Source: Isoetes taiwanensis (lineage: Eukaryota; Streptophyta; Lycopodiopsida; Isoetales; Isoetaceae). Taken from it: a DNA stretch of 64,000 bases. Where the stretch lies: the NCBI GenBank assembly GCA_021234155.1, contig JAJEKV010000239.1:250001-314000 (forward strand), given 5' to 3'. A model generated the notes under the pieces. It had not been told where the DNA came from, made no database searches, and saw nothing but the letters and a program-made list of their open reading frames with translations. The stretch's first letter is position 1. Each line of letters opens with the position of its first letter. The position numbers were made by a program, and so were the translations under genes. Below are positions 33,849-44,969 of this stretch, piece after piece.

Positions 33849-34385
33849 TGAATCCCGTCCACTTCTATCCTGATCCCTTTGATGTTGTAATCCATCTTAT
33901 ATGGAATCCGAGCATGGTTTGTTCATGATCGACGGGGATCTCAAAGACCGCCTAGCGATTCGCTGACGATGAATCGGATTAGTTTTTTAAGTTTATGTTC
34001 CATTATAATGCGTTATTTATGCCAAGAAAATCGCGCCACGCCACATTTCAACCAATTAAAAATCGCTGTTTTGTAGCAACTTGCTTGTTGTTATTTATTC
34101 GTAAAGCACTACAATTTCAATGTTTAGATTTCGTTTATTGTCGCCCCGTGATGGTATGAATTAATAAGCAATTTCCTACTTTTATATTGCCAACATTCGT
34201 CATAATATGGGTCATTTGCATCGAATATTTGAATGCCTTTGCATTTCAACATAAAATGCATCTTCCTAGCCCTAAAATGAACTTCGGTGCAAAAAGTGTG
34301 GTTAATTCAATATAATGGTCAATAAAAGGCTTATACGGTAGCGATTTTGGAATAGACATAATCCCAATTTAATTGAATGATGGTT
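33849..34385 (-). mobile_element. end of a third related element (Z)
   Basis: 34355-34385 is the 31-mer in reverse orientation, followed inward by TCCAAAATCGC as at the left end of Y, so it is a left end of an element running leftwards. 33849-34354 would be its interior, interrupted at 33848 by element X. The interior includes a minus-strand coding-like stretch, HARIPYKMDYNIKGIRIEV (about 33920-33855), next to X, and the word CGCGCCACGCC at 34032. The other end is not in the window. Confidence 0.45.
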
Positions 34386-34815
34386 ATGAACATGTAATCG
34401 TACCAATGCCATGGATTGAGATGCTGCCTTTGATGCCTTGGACTTGAGTAACTCGTGTAGGGACACGCATTTATGAACCGGTCGGCGATGACAGATGTGA
34501 TGCGGGCGGCACAATCATACCACCATGCGTTAGGCGGTAATCCGGTGAGGAAGAAAGAAACGCCATGAAAGCTTTGGATTCTTCCGGGTCGAGTCGAGTG
34601 CCGTGATAGAGTTGGAGCAGATGATTCGAGGGTTCCCATGCCTCGGTGAGATGGACCCGCTTGGGCTTGTTGGGAGGGATAGAGCCAACTTCTTTAACCG
34701 CGGACAAAGAACGGCGCGTCTTTTGCCGGTGAGCTTCTTCACACATGAAACATTTTGCTGTCTTTCTGGGAGCCTTTCCTTTGAAACGGCGGATCGATCC
34801 TGCAAACAAGGGCAC
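34386..34815 (-). pseudogene. unrecognised gene interrupted by element Z
   Basis: On the minus strand: RRFKGKAPRKTAKCFMCEEA, SLSAVKEVGSIPPNKPKRVH, LTEAWEPSNHLLQLYHGTRL (34815-34570), then in the next frame FHGVSFFLTGLPPNAWWYD and ARITSVIADRFINACPYTS (34565-34440). One frameshift joins them. The frame runs straight into the end of element Z, where it reads TIIQLNWDYV. I do not recognise the family. Confidence 0.4.
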
Positions 34816-35097
34816 GGTTCACTAGATTGAGTTTGAGATCCAGGCTTCCGGATAGTCTCATCTTGAAGGATTGCAGCGGTGGATTTTGAGATCGAGGCTT
34901 ATCTCCATTTCGAGAGTGGCTCTTACATGATCATAATCTCCGGGAACCCCATCATGATAGCTGCGACAATTAATTTCTTGTCAATTGTCACACCAATAGA
35001 TGTGAGTTTCTCCCCAATGGCCTTTTTCTCGAAAGCAACATAGCATGCACGGTTTCTTCAGCATCATAGGAGATCCAAAAGATCTTGATATTACTGG

Positions 35098-35690
35098 GGA
35101 ATAAATTACTAATCCCATATTTCTTATTAGCCGGAATGACTTTAGCTAAACTTGCTCGATATTAAACCCAAAACTTTACGTGGTTTAGCTAAACTCTACA
35201 TATTTTTCCTCTCATCTTGTCTAGCGTTTAGCTAAACTAACCTAAACATCATCCCAAAAAATTTCTATGGCGTGCCCAACTAAAAATTATTAAATCAAAT
35301 TACTATACTTTTTTTCAATTGTTTCCACTTATTTTAGTCATTTTCTTTGTGAAAACATTCTAAAATAATGCTAACTAGCAAAATCTATGAATTAAATTAA
35401 TTTATAATGCTAGAAACTAAATTACTAATCATATATTTCTTATAAACTAGAATGATATTAGCTAAACTAGCCCGAAATTCATTCTAAAAGTTTCTATGGT
35501 TTAGCTAAACAATATAAAATTTCACTCTCTTACTTTCTAGCATTTGGCTAAAGAGCTCGAGTTGGTTCAAAGTCCTAAAAAAGTTAAGCTAAAATTATTA
35601 TTTTTTTCCCAAATTTTTCCATTTACTTTAGCCAAGTATTTTCGAAAATGTGCTAAAAAATCGCCAAATAGCTAAGTTTAGCCCTTAAAT
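35098..35690 (+). repeat. about 320-bp repeat, two tandem units
   Basis: 35098-35455 is the inverted partner of 27238-27595. A second, diverged unit follows to about 35690. Units contain TTTAGCTAAAC palindromes, TTCTATGG and TTCTTATWARCYRGAATGA words. No coding frame. Confidence 0.75.
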
Positions 35691-36165
35691 TATTCCATGC
35701 TTGATTTCATATGACCGGGATGGGCGATAATTTGTCTTGGTTCTTCCCAAGCACCTGCTGCGTTTGTAGAGATGCTCAACAAGGGAATATCCATATTATA
35801 AATGAGCGGAATGATGTGATTCTTGGCCTTTGCATTGAGCTGGCGATAAGCCAAACGATCTTCAAAGAGGAGTTTGCACGGTTAGAGCATTGGTGCGGCC
35901 ATTCACCGGTTGATTGCCGTGAGTCCCTTTTTCGCAACAAAAAGAACGCATTTTGATGAACCGGACATAAGCATTGTCATAGTCGAGTCTCGATCTTGCG
36001 ATCGAATTTATCGATACAAAAGCCATGATAGCAAATAGGAAAGAGCAAACAAAGAAATTTCTTCTCCAAGAAATCACGCTTCTCTTGCCAAAGACCGCGA
36101 TTCTGTCCCGAAGTTTTCGGCATCAAGTCGCTTTGGAGTCTCTTCAGCACCTTGAACTTTTCTCG

Positions 36166-36735
36166 ATCATCGGTGCCATTAGGGTTTTTAGATTAAAAAG
36201 GGCCTTCAAAACATGCCAACTAAGCGAATGAAGATAAATGAACTACCAATCAGAAATTAGAGCGGCCGGGTCGGTAAAAAGAAAGCTGTTATAACTAACT
36301 CCATGGATCACATTTTCTAGTATAACTATTGATAGAAAAGTCCAAATGAGCTCTCGTTTAGTGTAATAGATAGATCTCATTGAGATCTTTCCAATCTTAG
36401 GTGCTTTGCACATATTTTAACCACTTATAGTTGTCAAAACTCCAAAAATATAGTTTTACCATTTTTTTTACTATCCTCTGAGCTAAAAAAGATATGCAAA
36501 CCACCCAAAATTGGAAAGATCTCAATGAGATCTAACTATTGCATCAAACAAAGCTCATTCGACTTTTCTATCAACACTTATGCTAGAAAAGTGATCCGGT
36601 GGAGTTAGTTATAATATTTTGGTTGAATTAGATTAGATTCGTTTTACGATTGGTAGTTCATATAACTTAATCGGCAGTTCTTAGAAGGCCCTTTTATGAT
36701 CTCAAAAATCCCTAATGTCTGATACCATGTGAAAC
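36166..36735. repeat. long imperfect inverted repeat (MITE-like)
   Basis: The left arm runs from about 36166 to 36402, the right arm from about 36500 to 36735. Paired words include CATTAGGG with CCCTAATG, AAAAGGGCCTT with AAGGCCCTTTT, ATGAACTACCAATC with GATTGGTAGTTCAT, TTATAACTAACTCCA with TGGAGTTAGTTATAA, and AGATCTCATTGAGATCTTTC with its complement. Arms of about 235 bp around a 100-bp AT-rich centre would give a long hairpin RNA if transcribed. No ORF and no clear target duplication. Confidence 0.75.
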
Positions 36736-36949
36736 AAGCAAGCGAAGCCAACTAGAGATGAAAAGAATACTCTATTCTTGAGCGTAATACTAACAATATG
36801 CATTCTGGATATATATAGAATGGAATCTATCCGTTATAGGGTTGTTAGCCATAAATAAGGCTGTTGTTCCCAACAATACTTAGTCAAATAGCTTACACAA
36901 CAAAAGAGCTATTAAACACTACATGAGCACATCGACAATTTTAATGCTT

Positions 36950-37500
36950 TTAGTTAACCCATTTAGAAAAATAATTCAGCCAATAAAATATATCTTTGCA
37001 AATTCTCATAACTACACTCACAAAGATTTTACCCATTATGCTAAGACAAGTATCTAAGTGAGCAATGCTAACGCCCCTTTTCCATGAAAGACCGGGAACC
37101 CAATTCTTTTGGTGACCAATAACAGCAAATGTTGAATCTATACATAACAAGAATTGGCTCGCCAAGCCGAGACGACGATAACCCATCAATCAAATGTGCA
37201 CCATGTGTGTCCATGACAGCCCTACCTTTCCCATCTTCATATAGCTTTTTCACGAGTACTTTCAAGATCCCTTCCATTTGCTATCATGCTCTCTCATCGC
37301 CTATCAAGCAATGGCATCAATAGCATAATTGTGAGAAACGACCATTTTCCCAAATCCACAATTTAATTCGAACAAGCCTTAAAATATTGACTATGGCGGT
37401 TCTTAGCATTTACCCGGATCACCATTGCACCCTTTTTTCCATGCAATATCCATTGCCTTTTGCACCATTGGGACCATGGCTAAATCACTAGCAACACAAA
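36950..37500 (-). pseudogene. unrecognised coding-like fragment
   Basis: The minus strand holds, in changing frames, VPMVQKAMDIAWKKGAMVIR with VNAKNRHSQYF (about 37480-37385), GILKVLVKKLYEDGKGRAVM with DTHGAHLIDG (37275-37180) and ASQFLLCIDSTFAVIGHQKN (about 37160-37100). The order and texture weakly recall the DUF659 region of hAT transposases, but I see no diagnostic motif, so I leave it unnamed. Confidence 0.3.
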
Positions 37501-38290
37501 AACATGTCCACGAATTTAAAAAAAAGGGAGGGGGATGTCATTCTACAAAGTGCAAATAGATAGAAAGTAAGAAAATTAATCAGCAGAAAAGATAAGTACT
37601 CATCCTTAAATCAAGAACTCTTATACAAATGCAAGTCCATCACCATTCTACATGCAAAGGAAGTTCCCGAAGATGCAAGTGATCATGGAAATACTTATAA
37701 TTGCTTTCTTATGCCATGCAACTACAAAACACGTGAGAATGGCGCGAACAAAAAGTAAAGAATATTGAGCCCTCGGCCGTGGTAATAAAGAGAGGCTAAA
37801 ACTTCGCCAAATGGCGATTTTTAGACCTTTACTAAAATTTCGTAGCTAAAGTTTATAAGGGTCATTTCTTAAAAAATAAAAATTAGCCATTCCAAAAGGT
37901 GGAAAATTTTGACGTTTCCGGGTTTAGCCGAGATTGATCTAGCGGCATTGGCGTCTTTGAATCGCCTTCCCCGAAGGCGATTAGGGCGCCGCCGGATCAA
38001 TTCAAATAGCCATGTCTAATCTATTCGGATACATCTTTCCATTTAGGAATCGCCATATTGAAGAACCACGACCATTACACTATTGCAATGTTAACATTGA
38101 AAACAACTCCCACCTTTTTTATTATGTTTGCTATTTCCATTCACATAGCATACAATGTAGTTCGTCTGAATACGGAAGATTGTCAGACCTAACCCCATGG
38201 TTAGATATGCACCATCATCATCATCTTTTTATTATTGTTGGTACCCACAGATACATGCACATTATCACTTCTCTTTAAATATATCAACTA
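37501..38290. other. no recognisable gene
   Basis: 37780-37990 has self-complementary words (TCGCCAAATGGCGATTTTTAG, CTTTAGACC-like and GGCTAAA) but no defined element. The rest is ordinary sequence. Confidence 0.35.
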
Positions 38291-40698
38291 AAAACGCATG
38301 ATAACTTGTTTAGTTCAAGCGGTGTATGTGGATCTTTTGGGGAATAACTTCGATGCATCCTCTCCAATGAATACGGGTTGTATTTCACTTATACCCAAGT
38401 GTAAGCATCCTAAAACCATCAATGACCCGGAGGCCTATTACTCTCACAGAGTGTATAAAATCATTGCTAAGGCTTTACCGAGAGGCTTAAGCCGATTACT
38501 AGTTCACGCCATTAGTGCAGAGGCGATACCGGTTTTATACCTCAAATGAATATTCTTCATAATGTGGTCACGCTTTTTTGAGGGAGTGCATTGGGCTCAG
38601 AGGGATGAGGCAGCCCCATGTTTTTCTTAAAATTTGGATTTTGCCAAGGCTTATGGCGGTGTCGGTTGGCGGTTCTTGGCGATATGATGCGTGCCTTTGG
38701 GTGCGGGCCTAGTTTCAGTGGAAACGGTTATGAAGCCGCATGTGTCCGCTAGGGCGGCTTGATTGAAGTGTCGAGGGTGAGACCTCTTCAATCTTCGGTG
38801 GCCGAGGCATTAGGCGAGGGATGTCCGTTGGCCCCTTCTTGTGCACTATAGTGGCGTAAGCTCTCGCAGCTTTTTTGGTGGCAATTTGCCGACAATGTGG
38901 TGCAAGGTCTCAAAGATGGATGATGGGTCGCAGCAGTTTGCATCCAATTTGCGGATGATACATTCCTCTTTCTTCATGCAGACGAAGTTCAATCTCCGGG
39001 CACCAAGAATATTTTGATGCCTTTTCTTTAGCCGGGGATGATGCTTGCTTAACCGCCGGTGCTCGGCCATGTGGGTACCGGAGGAACCTCCTCCGCGGTG
39101 GTTGAGTCGGTTCCCCGGGCTCTAACACCGCCACACACAACCGCCAAACCTGTTAGGGCATACCATTTGGCTTGGACATTAATGCTAGGCAATTTGGGCG
39201 AGACATTCTAATCTTAAGCAAACATTTGAATTGGTGGAGGGGAAGTAAACTCACCATGGCTGGTAGGATTCTCGTAGCCAAGTCGGTGCTCAGAAAGCAC
39301 TCATGTTTACGCAGCCTCCCCGCATACTTGCGCAGAAAGTGTGGTTAAGGAGTTGGATGACACCATTCGCAATTTTGTTTGGGGAGGGAATGAGGAGGGG
39401 CTATGGTGGAAGGTCGCGATGGTGGAAGTGTGTGCGCCCCTGACGGGCAGGGGGTTTGGGTATGCTTGATGTGTCATTGCACACGAAGGTTCCGTGTCGA
39501 AATTCATCCGGCTTATTGTTGCGGGAGCAACGGTCCCCGTGTTTGGCTCTATTGGCACATCCTTCGTCACTCTATTGTGTTTAGGAAGCCACTATTCCGC
39601 CTCGCTTGCCGTGGGCTCGTTTGAGGATTTTGCGGCCATTTCCTCATGCTTCGCCTTTTCTTAAGGGTCTCTCGAGGCCCTGGAAGGTGGTCAAGGTTCT
39701 CTTTTCATTGGACCCTAGCAGATGTATGGTAGCCTCATCAGCCCTTTCTCGGGTACCCTTGGACTCTGATCTCCCTTGGCCTCTTCCTTACACCTGTGTA
39801 CTCGGTGGATGGATTGCTTTGCGGGGTAACATCCATCCGCGGATCGGTATTGGGAGGGTCATCTAGCGCCATGGGAGTTTTTAGGGAGAGATTTGGCTTG
39901 GCGGTGGGACATACGGACTTGGGCCAGAATTGCCAATGCTATTCCATTGCAGCTGTCTTCTCAAGTCAATCGCGTTTGGAAGTCGCATAGTGGACTTGAT
40001 GCATCTCAGTTTGTAGCATCGCTTATGGGCTCCTTAGCTTCAGGACACGTTGTCGCCGGGATAAGTGGTCACTTAAGCTTCCGGGGAGTAAGTGGCCCGC
40101 CATGTGGAAGTGGGCGTGGAATACATTGCCTCCTCCTAAAATCCGTGCCCTTTTGTGGCAGATCTTGCACCGAGCCTCGGGGTGAATGTCCGAGTCCACG
40201 GGTTCAAGCCTCGTGCAGCGTAAACATGCCCTTTATGTGGGAGGCAACGTGAGACCATTGAGCATTGCTTTGTCCTATGCACAGAGGTAGGGGCAGCTTG
40301 GTCCTGGGTGAGAGCCCTCTTTGGGACTTCATTATGCAGTCAGAAGATTCTCTTGGGAGTCCTTCCCAGCGGTGTGGGGGTGGCAAAGCGGCAGGCGTTT
40401 CATTTATGCGAGCTTGGCTTTTGTGGCTGATTTGGAAAAAGGCGGAGAGCGAAGGTCTTTCGTAATCGCAAATGCTTAGCCCTTTTCGGTTGGTTCCGAT
40501 CTTGAGGCATAAGTTGTGGCAAAGCGTACCAAGTCTCAAGCTTGTCCGGGCACGCTTGCGGAAATTTGGTCGACATTCCTACAGATTCTGGATCATGATG
40601 GGCTTCATTTCTTAGCACCACACTTATCATTGTACTTGATCGCATTCTAGTGGTTTAATATATTCTTATATTCTTCAAAAAAAAAAAAAAAAAAAAAA
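38290..40698 (+). mobile_element. LINE (L1-type), 5'-truncated and decayed
   Basis: Reverse transcriptase motifs appear in order across frames: CISLIPKCKHPKTINDPE, then YKIIAKALPRGLSRLL (about 38375-38505), the catalytic FADDTFLFLHADE (FADD at 38948-38959), LDDTIRNFVWGGNEEGLWWK (about 39352-39412), and a C-terminal zinc-binding zf-RVT-like region with WKWAWNTLPPPKIRALLWQI (about 40104-40162), CPLCGRQRETIEHCFVLC (about 40230-40282) and AWSWVRALF. It ends in a 22-base A-run (40677-40698), the expected 3' tail. Several frameshifts break it. There is no endonuclease domain, so it is 5'-truncated, as is common for LINE copies. Confidence 0.9.
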
Positions 40699-41767
40699 TT
40701 CTTGCCGTTTTAGCTACCACCAACAAAGACAAAATTGCCAACATAAGAATTTTTAAATTAGACAAACTTTATAATTTCGCCAAGTGGGAAGAAAACTAAA
40801 GGGCTTGATCAGATCACATTTCGCCAAAAATAAATGTAGGGACTCTTGTTTTTATAGCTTTAGCTTAACCTTTATTTACCCCCGCCCCGTTTCTTATAAA
40901 AGCATGACTAGCACAAACCTTAATATGTGTCTCATTCTATTACACCGGCAGCAGGCGCACACTAGCTCGGTAAAGCTTCTACATTTGCCATCCATGCACT
41001 TTAGATTCCAATATAAGGACTTGGAAGCCCCTACAAAGAGATATATGCACCGCATTGCATATAAGCCTCAATGGTAAAAAATATAAGAAAGAAAAAGAAT
41101 AGATAAAGGGAAGCTTTTCTCCATCTGTTTTGTTAAGATTCGATTCAAGGATAAATATAGAAGCACTTGGTTTTGTGGGGGTTTGGTATAGTAGGTCCGG
41201 GGTTCAACTACGTGGGCGCCCGTATATCTACAACGGGATGCGGTTTATCCGGACATTTTCAAGTGGTTTTTCCGGACATCCCATCGCCCCCATCCCATAG
41301 CCATCCGCCCATCCATCCATCCGATGGCGATGGCGATCCTTCGGTCATCCATGACCCCATCCCGTGGTTTATCAGGACAAGCAAGACCGTTAATCATTGC
41401 GCTCCCTATCGACACAAGACCAGAGTACCTTTGGGTGACAAGCATTAAATGCCATGTTCCGTCCGGAAAGAAAGCCCGCTGCCCCATTCGGATCCGCGCC
41501 CGGACCGTTTCTCGCCCCAAAACGTCGTTCCGTTGTACTCCCCTCCCATTTCAATTTAAATAATCAATAATTGCCATTTATTTCATTTTCAAAACTAATC
41601 CCCTCCGATTTGAATTTAAATATCAAAAGAACGTTGTATTTGAATTTCAAAGGTACTTCAATACACCCACTTTAGTGGTTAACCCTATGGGACAAGCATA
41701 GAAGGGAATATTTTTTCTAACGGTTCTTTCTAACATTTCTTTCAAACGGTTCTTTCTAGCCTTCAAG

Positions 41768-41777
41768 CTATATATAC
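41768..41777 (+). promoter_or_regulatory. TATA box of the two-exon gene
   Basis: CTATATATAC lies 52 bp upstream of the ATG at 41829, so a start about 30 bp downstream would leave a short leader. Confidence 0.55.
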
Positions 41778-41828
41778 CCTTGCCTTAGTTGTTCTTGGTA
41801 GAAAGTTAGTTGGTTGCGGTTGTGTTCG

Positions 41829-42422
41829 ATGGCCAGTCGAGTTCCTTTGCTTCTTTGTTCAAGCCAAGGACAGCAAAGTGCCATCAATGCCCACGATCTT
41901 GAGGATATTCTCGCCCACTTGAATGAAATTCGGGGAGGATGTGGGGCTAGTTCGCCAAAATTTAATGGCATCAAAACATTCAAAAGTAAGCATGTTCTTG
42001 TCTTCCTTCATGTTCATGTTCTACTTTCATATTAATCTTTTCTTGATCCCCTCATGGTTCATGCAGAGACCGTGGAGAATGGGGAATTCAGAGAGACCCC
42101 TAGGCCTCTCGACACTCACCTTAACAGGCCAACCGATAGGGTATTGCTGGCTGAATTGAAGAGGTCTATTATCCAGGGCAAGGCTTTGAAGTATTTGCTA
42201 GCTATGGACGTTGTCTGGGAAGGCAACACCCTAAAAGCCTGCTTCGAGGAAATGTATGCTGCACGGAGGCAGCGAAAGAAGGTTTTGATCAGGCAAGTTC
42301 TAGAGGGGTCTGATCCAAGCCTATGCGATATCTTCGATGACATGATGTGGAGACTACCATGCGGTGTGCCAGATGTAACTGTTGAGGACGTCCAGGGCGG
42401 AATGCATGGCAGCGGTGCTTGA
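41829..42422 (+). CDS. unrecognised two-exon gene
   Basis: Exon 1 is 41829-41985 (MASRVPLLLCSSQ..., AINAHDLEDILAHLNEIRGG). Intron 41986-42066 (81 bp) starts GTAAGC and ends TTCATGCAG. Exon 2 (42067-42422) keeps the frame and reads TPRPLDTHLNRPTDRVLLAE, LKRSIIQGKALKYLLAMDVV, ACFEEMYAARRQRKKVLIRQ, SLCDIFDDMMWRLPCGVPDV. The spliced protein is 170 aa. The central part looks helical and basic. Just before the stop the reading appears frameshifted: 42409-42573 in another frame continues with VHVVSDVSSDDDSEDSAGYI, an acidic serine-rich tail that fits a longer original protein of about 220 aa. I do not recognise the family. It lies directly beside an inverted minisatellite and a MULE relic, so it may be cargo. 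Confidence 0.6.
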
Positions 42423-42569
42423 TGTTGATTCGAGAGAGCACCAGACCACCAGAGACCCCGAACCAAAGAGGGTAAAGAACGTTCACGTTGTTAGTGACGT
42501 GTCCTCTGATGATGACTCAGAAGACTCGGCAGGATACATTGGCCATGCATTTCCTAGGCATACCATCAT

Positions 42570-42665
42570 AGGCTGACGTTTCTGTTATAAAAAGTCTCAT
42601 GTTTCTGTTATAAAAAAGTTTCATGTTTCTGTTATAAAAAAGTCTCATGTTTCTTTTTATTAAAA
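42570..42665 (+). repeat. 28-bp tandem repeat
   Basis: Three to four copies of a unit with CATGTTTCTGTTATAAAAAA directly after the acidic tail of the two-exon gene. Confidence 0.8.
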
Positions 42666-42739
42666 GTGTATAAGTATGGCTCGTAATCACATACCATGGG
42701 TATAAATACACCAAGTATAAGTATTTATACCCTAAGTAT

Positions 42740-44960
42740 TTATACTACTAGTGGTTTATCCGGACACAAACTAGTGGTTTATCCGACCTAAACTAGTGGT
42801 TTATCCGGACAATGTATGAGTATACCTTGAATCACATACCATGGGTATAAATACACCAAGTATTTATACCCTATTCCAATGTCTACCCCATTGGTTTATC
42901 CGACACAAACTAGTGGTTTATCCGGACAATGTATGAGTATGGCTTTGAATGACATACCATGGGTATAAATACACAAAGTATTTATATCCTTAGTATTTAT
43001 ACCCAATTCCAATGTCTACCCTAATGGTTTATCGGACACAAACTATAGGTTTATCCGACACAAACTATTGGTTTATCCGACACAAACTAGTGGTTTATCC
43101 GGACAATGTATGAGTATGGCTTGAATGACATACCATGTGTATAAATACACCAAGTATTTATACCCTTAGTATTTATACTCAATTCAATGTCTACCCCAAT
43201 AAACGGACACAAACTAGTGGTTTATCCGGACAATGTATGAGTATGGCTTGGAATGACATACCATGTGTATAAATACACCAAGTATTTATACCCTTAGTAT
43301 TTTATACACAATTCCATTGTCCACCCCAATGGTTTATCGGACACGGCAACTAGTGGTTTATCTAGACACAAACTAGCTATAGTGGTTTATCCGGACACAA
43401 ACTAGTGGTTTATCCGGACAATGTATGAGTATGGCTTGAATGACATACCATGTGTATAAATACACCAAGTATTTGTACCCTTAGTATTTATACTCAATTC
43501 CAATGTCTACCCCATTGGTTTATCCGGACACAAACTAGTGGTTTATCCGGACACAAACTAGTGGTTTATCCGGACAATGTATGAGTATGGCTTGAATGAC
43601 ATACCACGGGTATAAATACAACAAGTATTTTATACCCTTAGTATTTATACTCAATTCCAATGTCCACCCCAATGGTTTATCCGACCTGCAGACAGTGGTT
43701 TATCCGGATCTGGATCAGTGGTTTATCCGGACACAAACTAGTGGTTTATCCGGACAATGTATGAGTATGGCTTGAATGACATACCATGTGTATAAATACA
43801 CCAAGTATTTGTACCCTTAGTATTTATACACAATTCCATTGTCCACCCCAATGGTTTATCCGGACCATGACTAGTGGTTTATCCGGACAAGAACTAGTGG
43901 TTTATCCGAACAATGTATGAGTATGGCTTAGAATCAAATACCATGGGTATAAATACAACAAGTATTTATACCCTTAATATTTATACTCAATTCCAATGTC
44001 CACCCCAATGGTTTATCTGGACACAAACTATAGGTTTTTCTCGACACAAACTATTGGTTTATCCGGACACAAACTAGTGGTTTATCCGACAATGTATGAG
44101 TATGGCTTGAATGAGATACCATGTGTATAAATACACCAAGTATTTATACCCTTATTATTTATACTCAATTCCAATGTCTACCCCGGTGGTTTATCTAGAC
44201 ACAAACTAGTGGTTTATCTCGACAATGTATGAGTATGGCTTGGAATGACATAGCATGTTTATAAATACACCAAGTATTTGTACCCTTAGTATTTATACAC
44301 AATTCCATTGTCCACCCCAATGGTTTATCTGGAGACAGACTAGTGGTTTATCTGGACAAAAACTAGTGGTTTATCTGGACAATGTATGAGTATGGCTTGG
44401 AATCAAATACCATGGGTATAAATACAACAAGTATTTATACCCTTAATATTTATACTCAATTCCAATGTCATTCTAATGGTTTATCCGGACACAAACTATG
44501 TGTCCAGATAAACCATTGGGGTGGACAATGGAATTGTGTATAAATACTAAGGGTATAAATACTTGGTGTATTTATACCCATGGTATGTGATTACAAAGCC
44601 ATACTCATACATTGTCCGAGGATAAAAACCACTTGGTGTATTTATACCCTTGGTATGAGATTTGAAACCCGATTCATACATTGTCGGATAAACCACTTCT
44701 TTGTGTCCAGATAAACCACCAACATGTGTCCAGATAAACCAATGGGGTAGACGTCCAGATAAACCAATGGGGTAGAAATTGGAGTTGAGTATAAATACGA
44801 AGGGTATGAATACTTGGTGTATTGATAGCTATGGTATGTCAAGATAAACCATACAAGTGTCCAGATAAACCATAGGGGTAGACATGAGAATTGGGTATAA
44901 TATGCGTATAAATACTTGGTGTATTTATACCCATGGTATGTGATTAGAAACCCTAAACCA
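42740..44960. repeat. inverted minisatellite (foldback array)
   Basis: About 42740-44496 repeats a composite unit of 150-250 bp roughly eleven times: one to four copies of a 22-mer (CTAGTGGTTTATCCGGACA), then AATGTATGAGTATGGCTTG, ATGACATACCATG, and GTATAAATACACCAAGTATT with TTATACCC. From about 44500 to 44960 the same modules run in reverse complement (TGTCCAGATAAACC, GGTATAAATACTTGGTGTAT). The switch is at about 44497, with almost no spacer. Related TTTATCCGGAC words also occur at 41241-41276. No stable ORF. Confidence 0.9.
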
Positions 44961-44969
44961 TCCATCACT

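Noticed and set aside
37068-37500. hAT transposase call
   Set aside because: Only a weak DUF659-like texture; no hATC dimerisation motif or BED finger, so left as unrecognised.
41170-41215. tRNA-like GGTCCGGGGTTCAACTAC
   Set aside because: No acceptor stem, D-arm or anticodon arm can be built around it.
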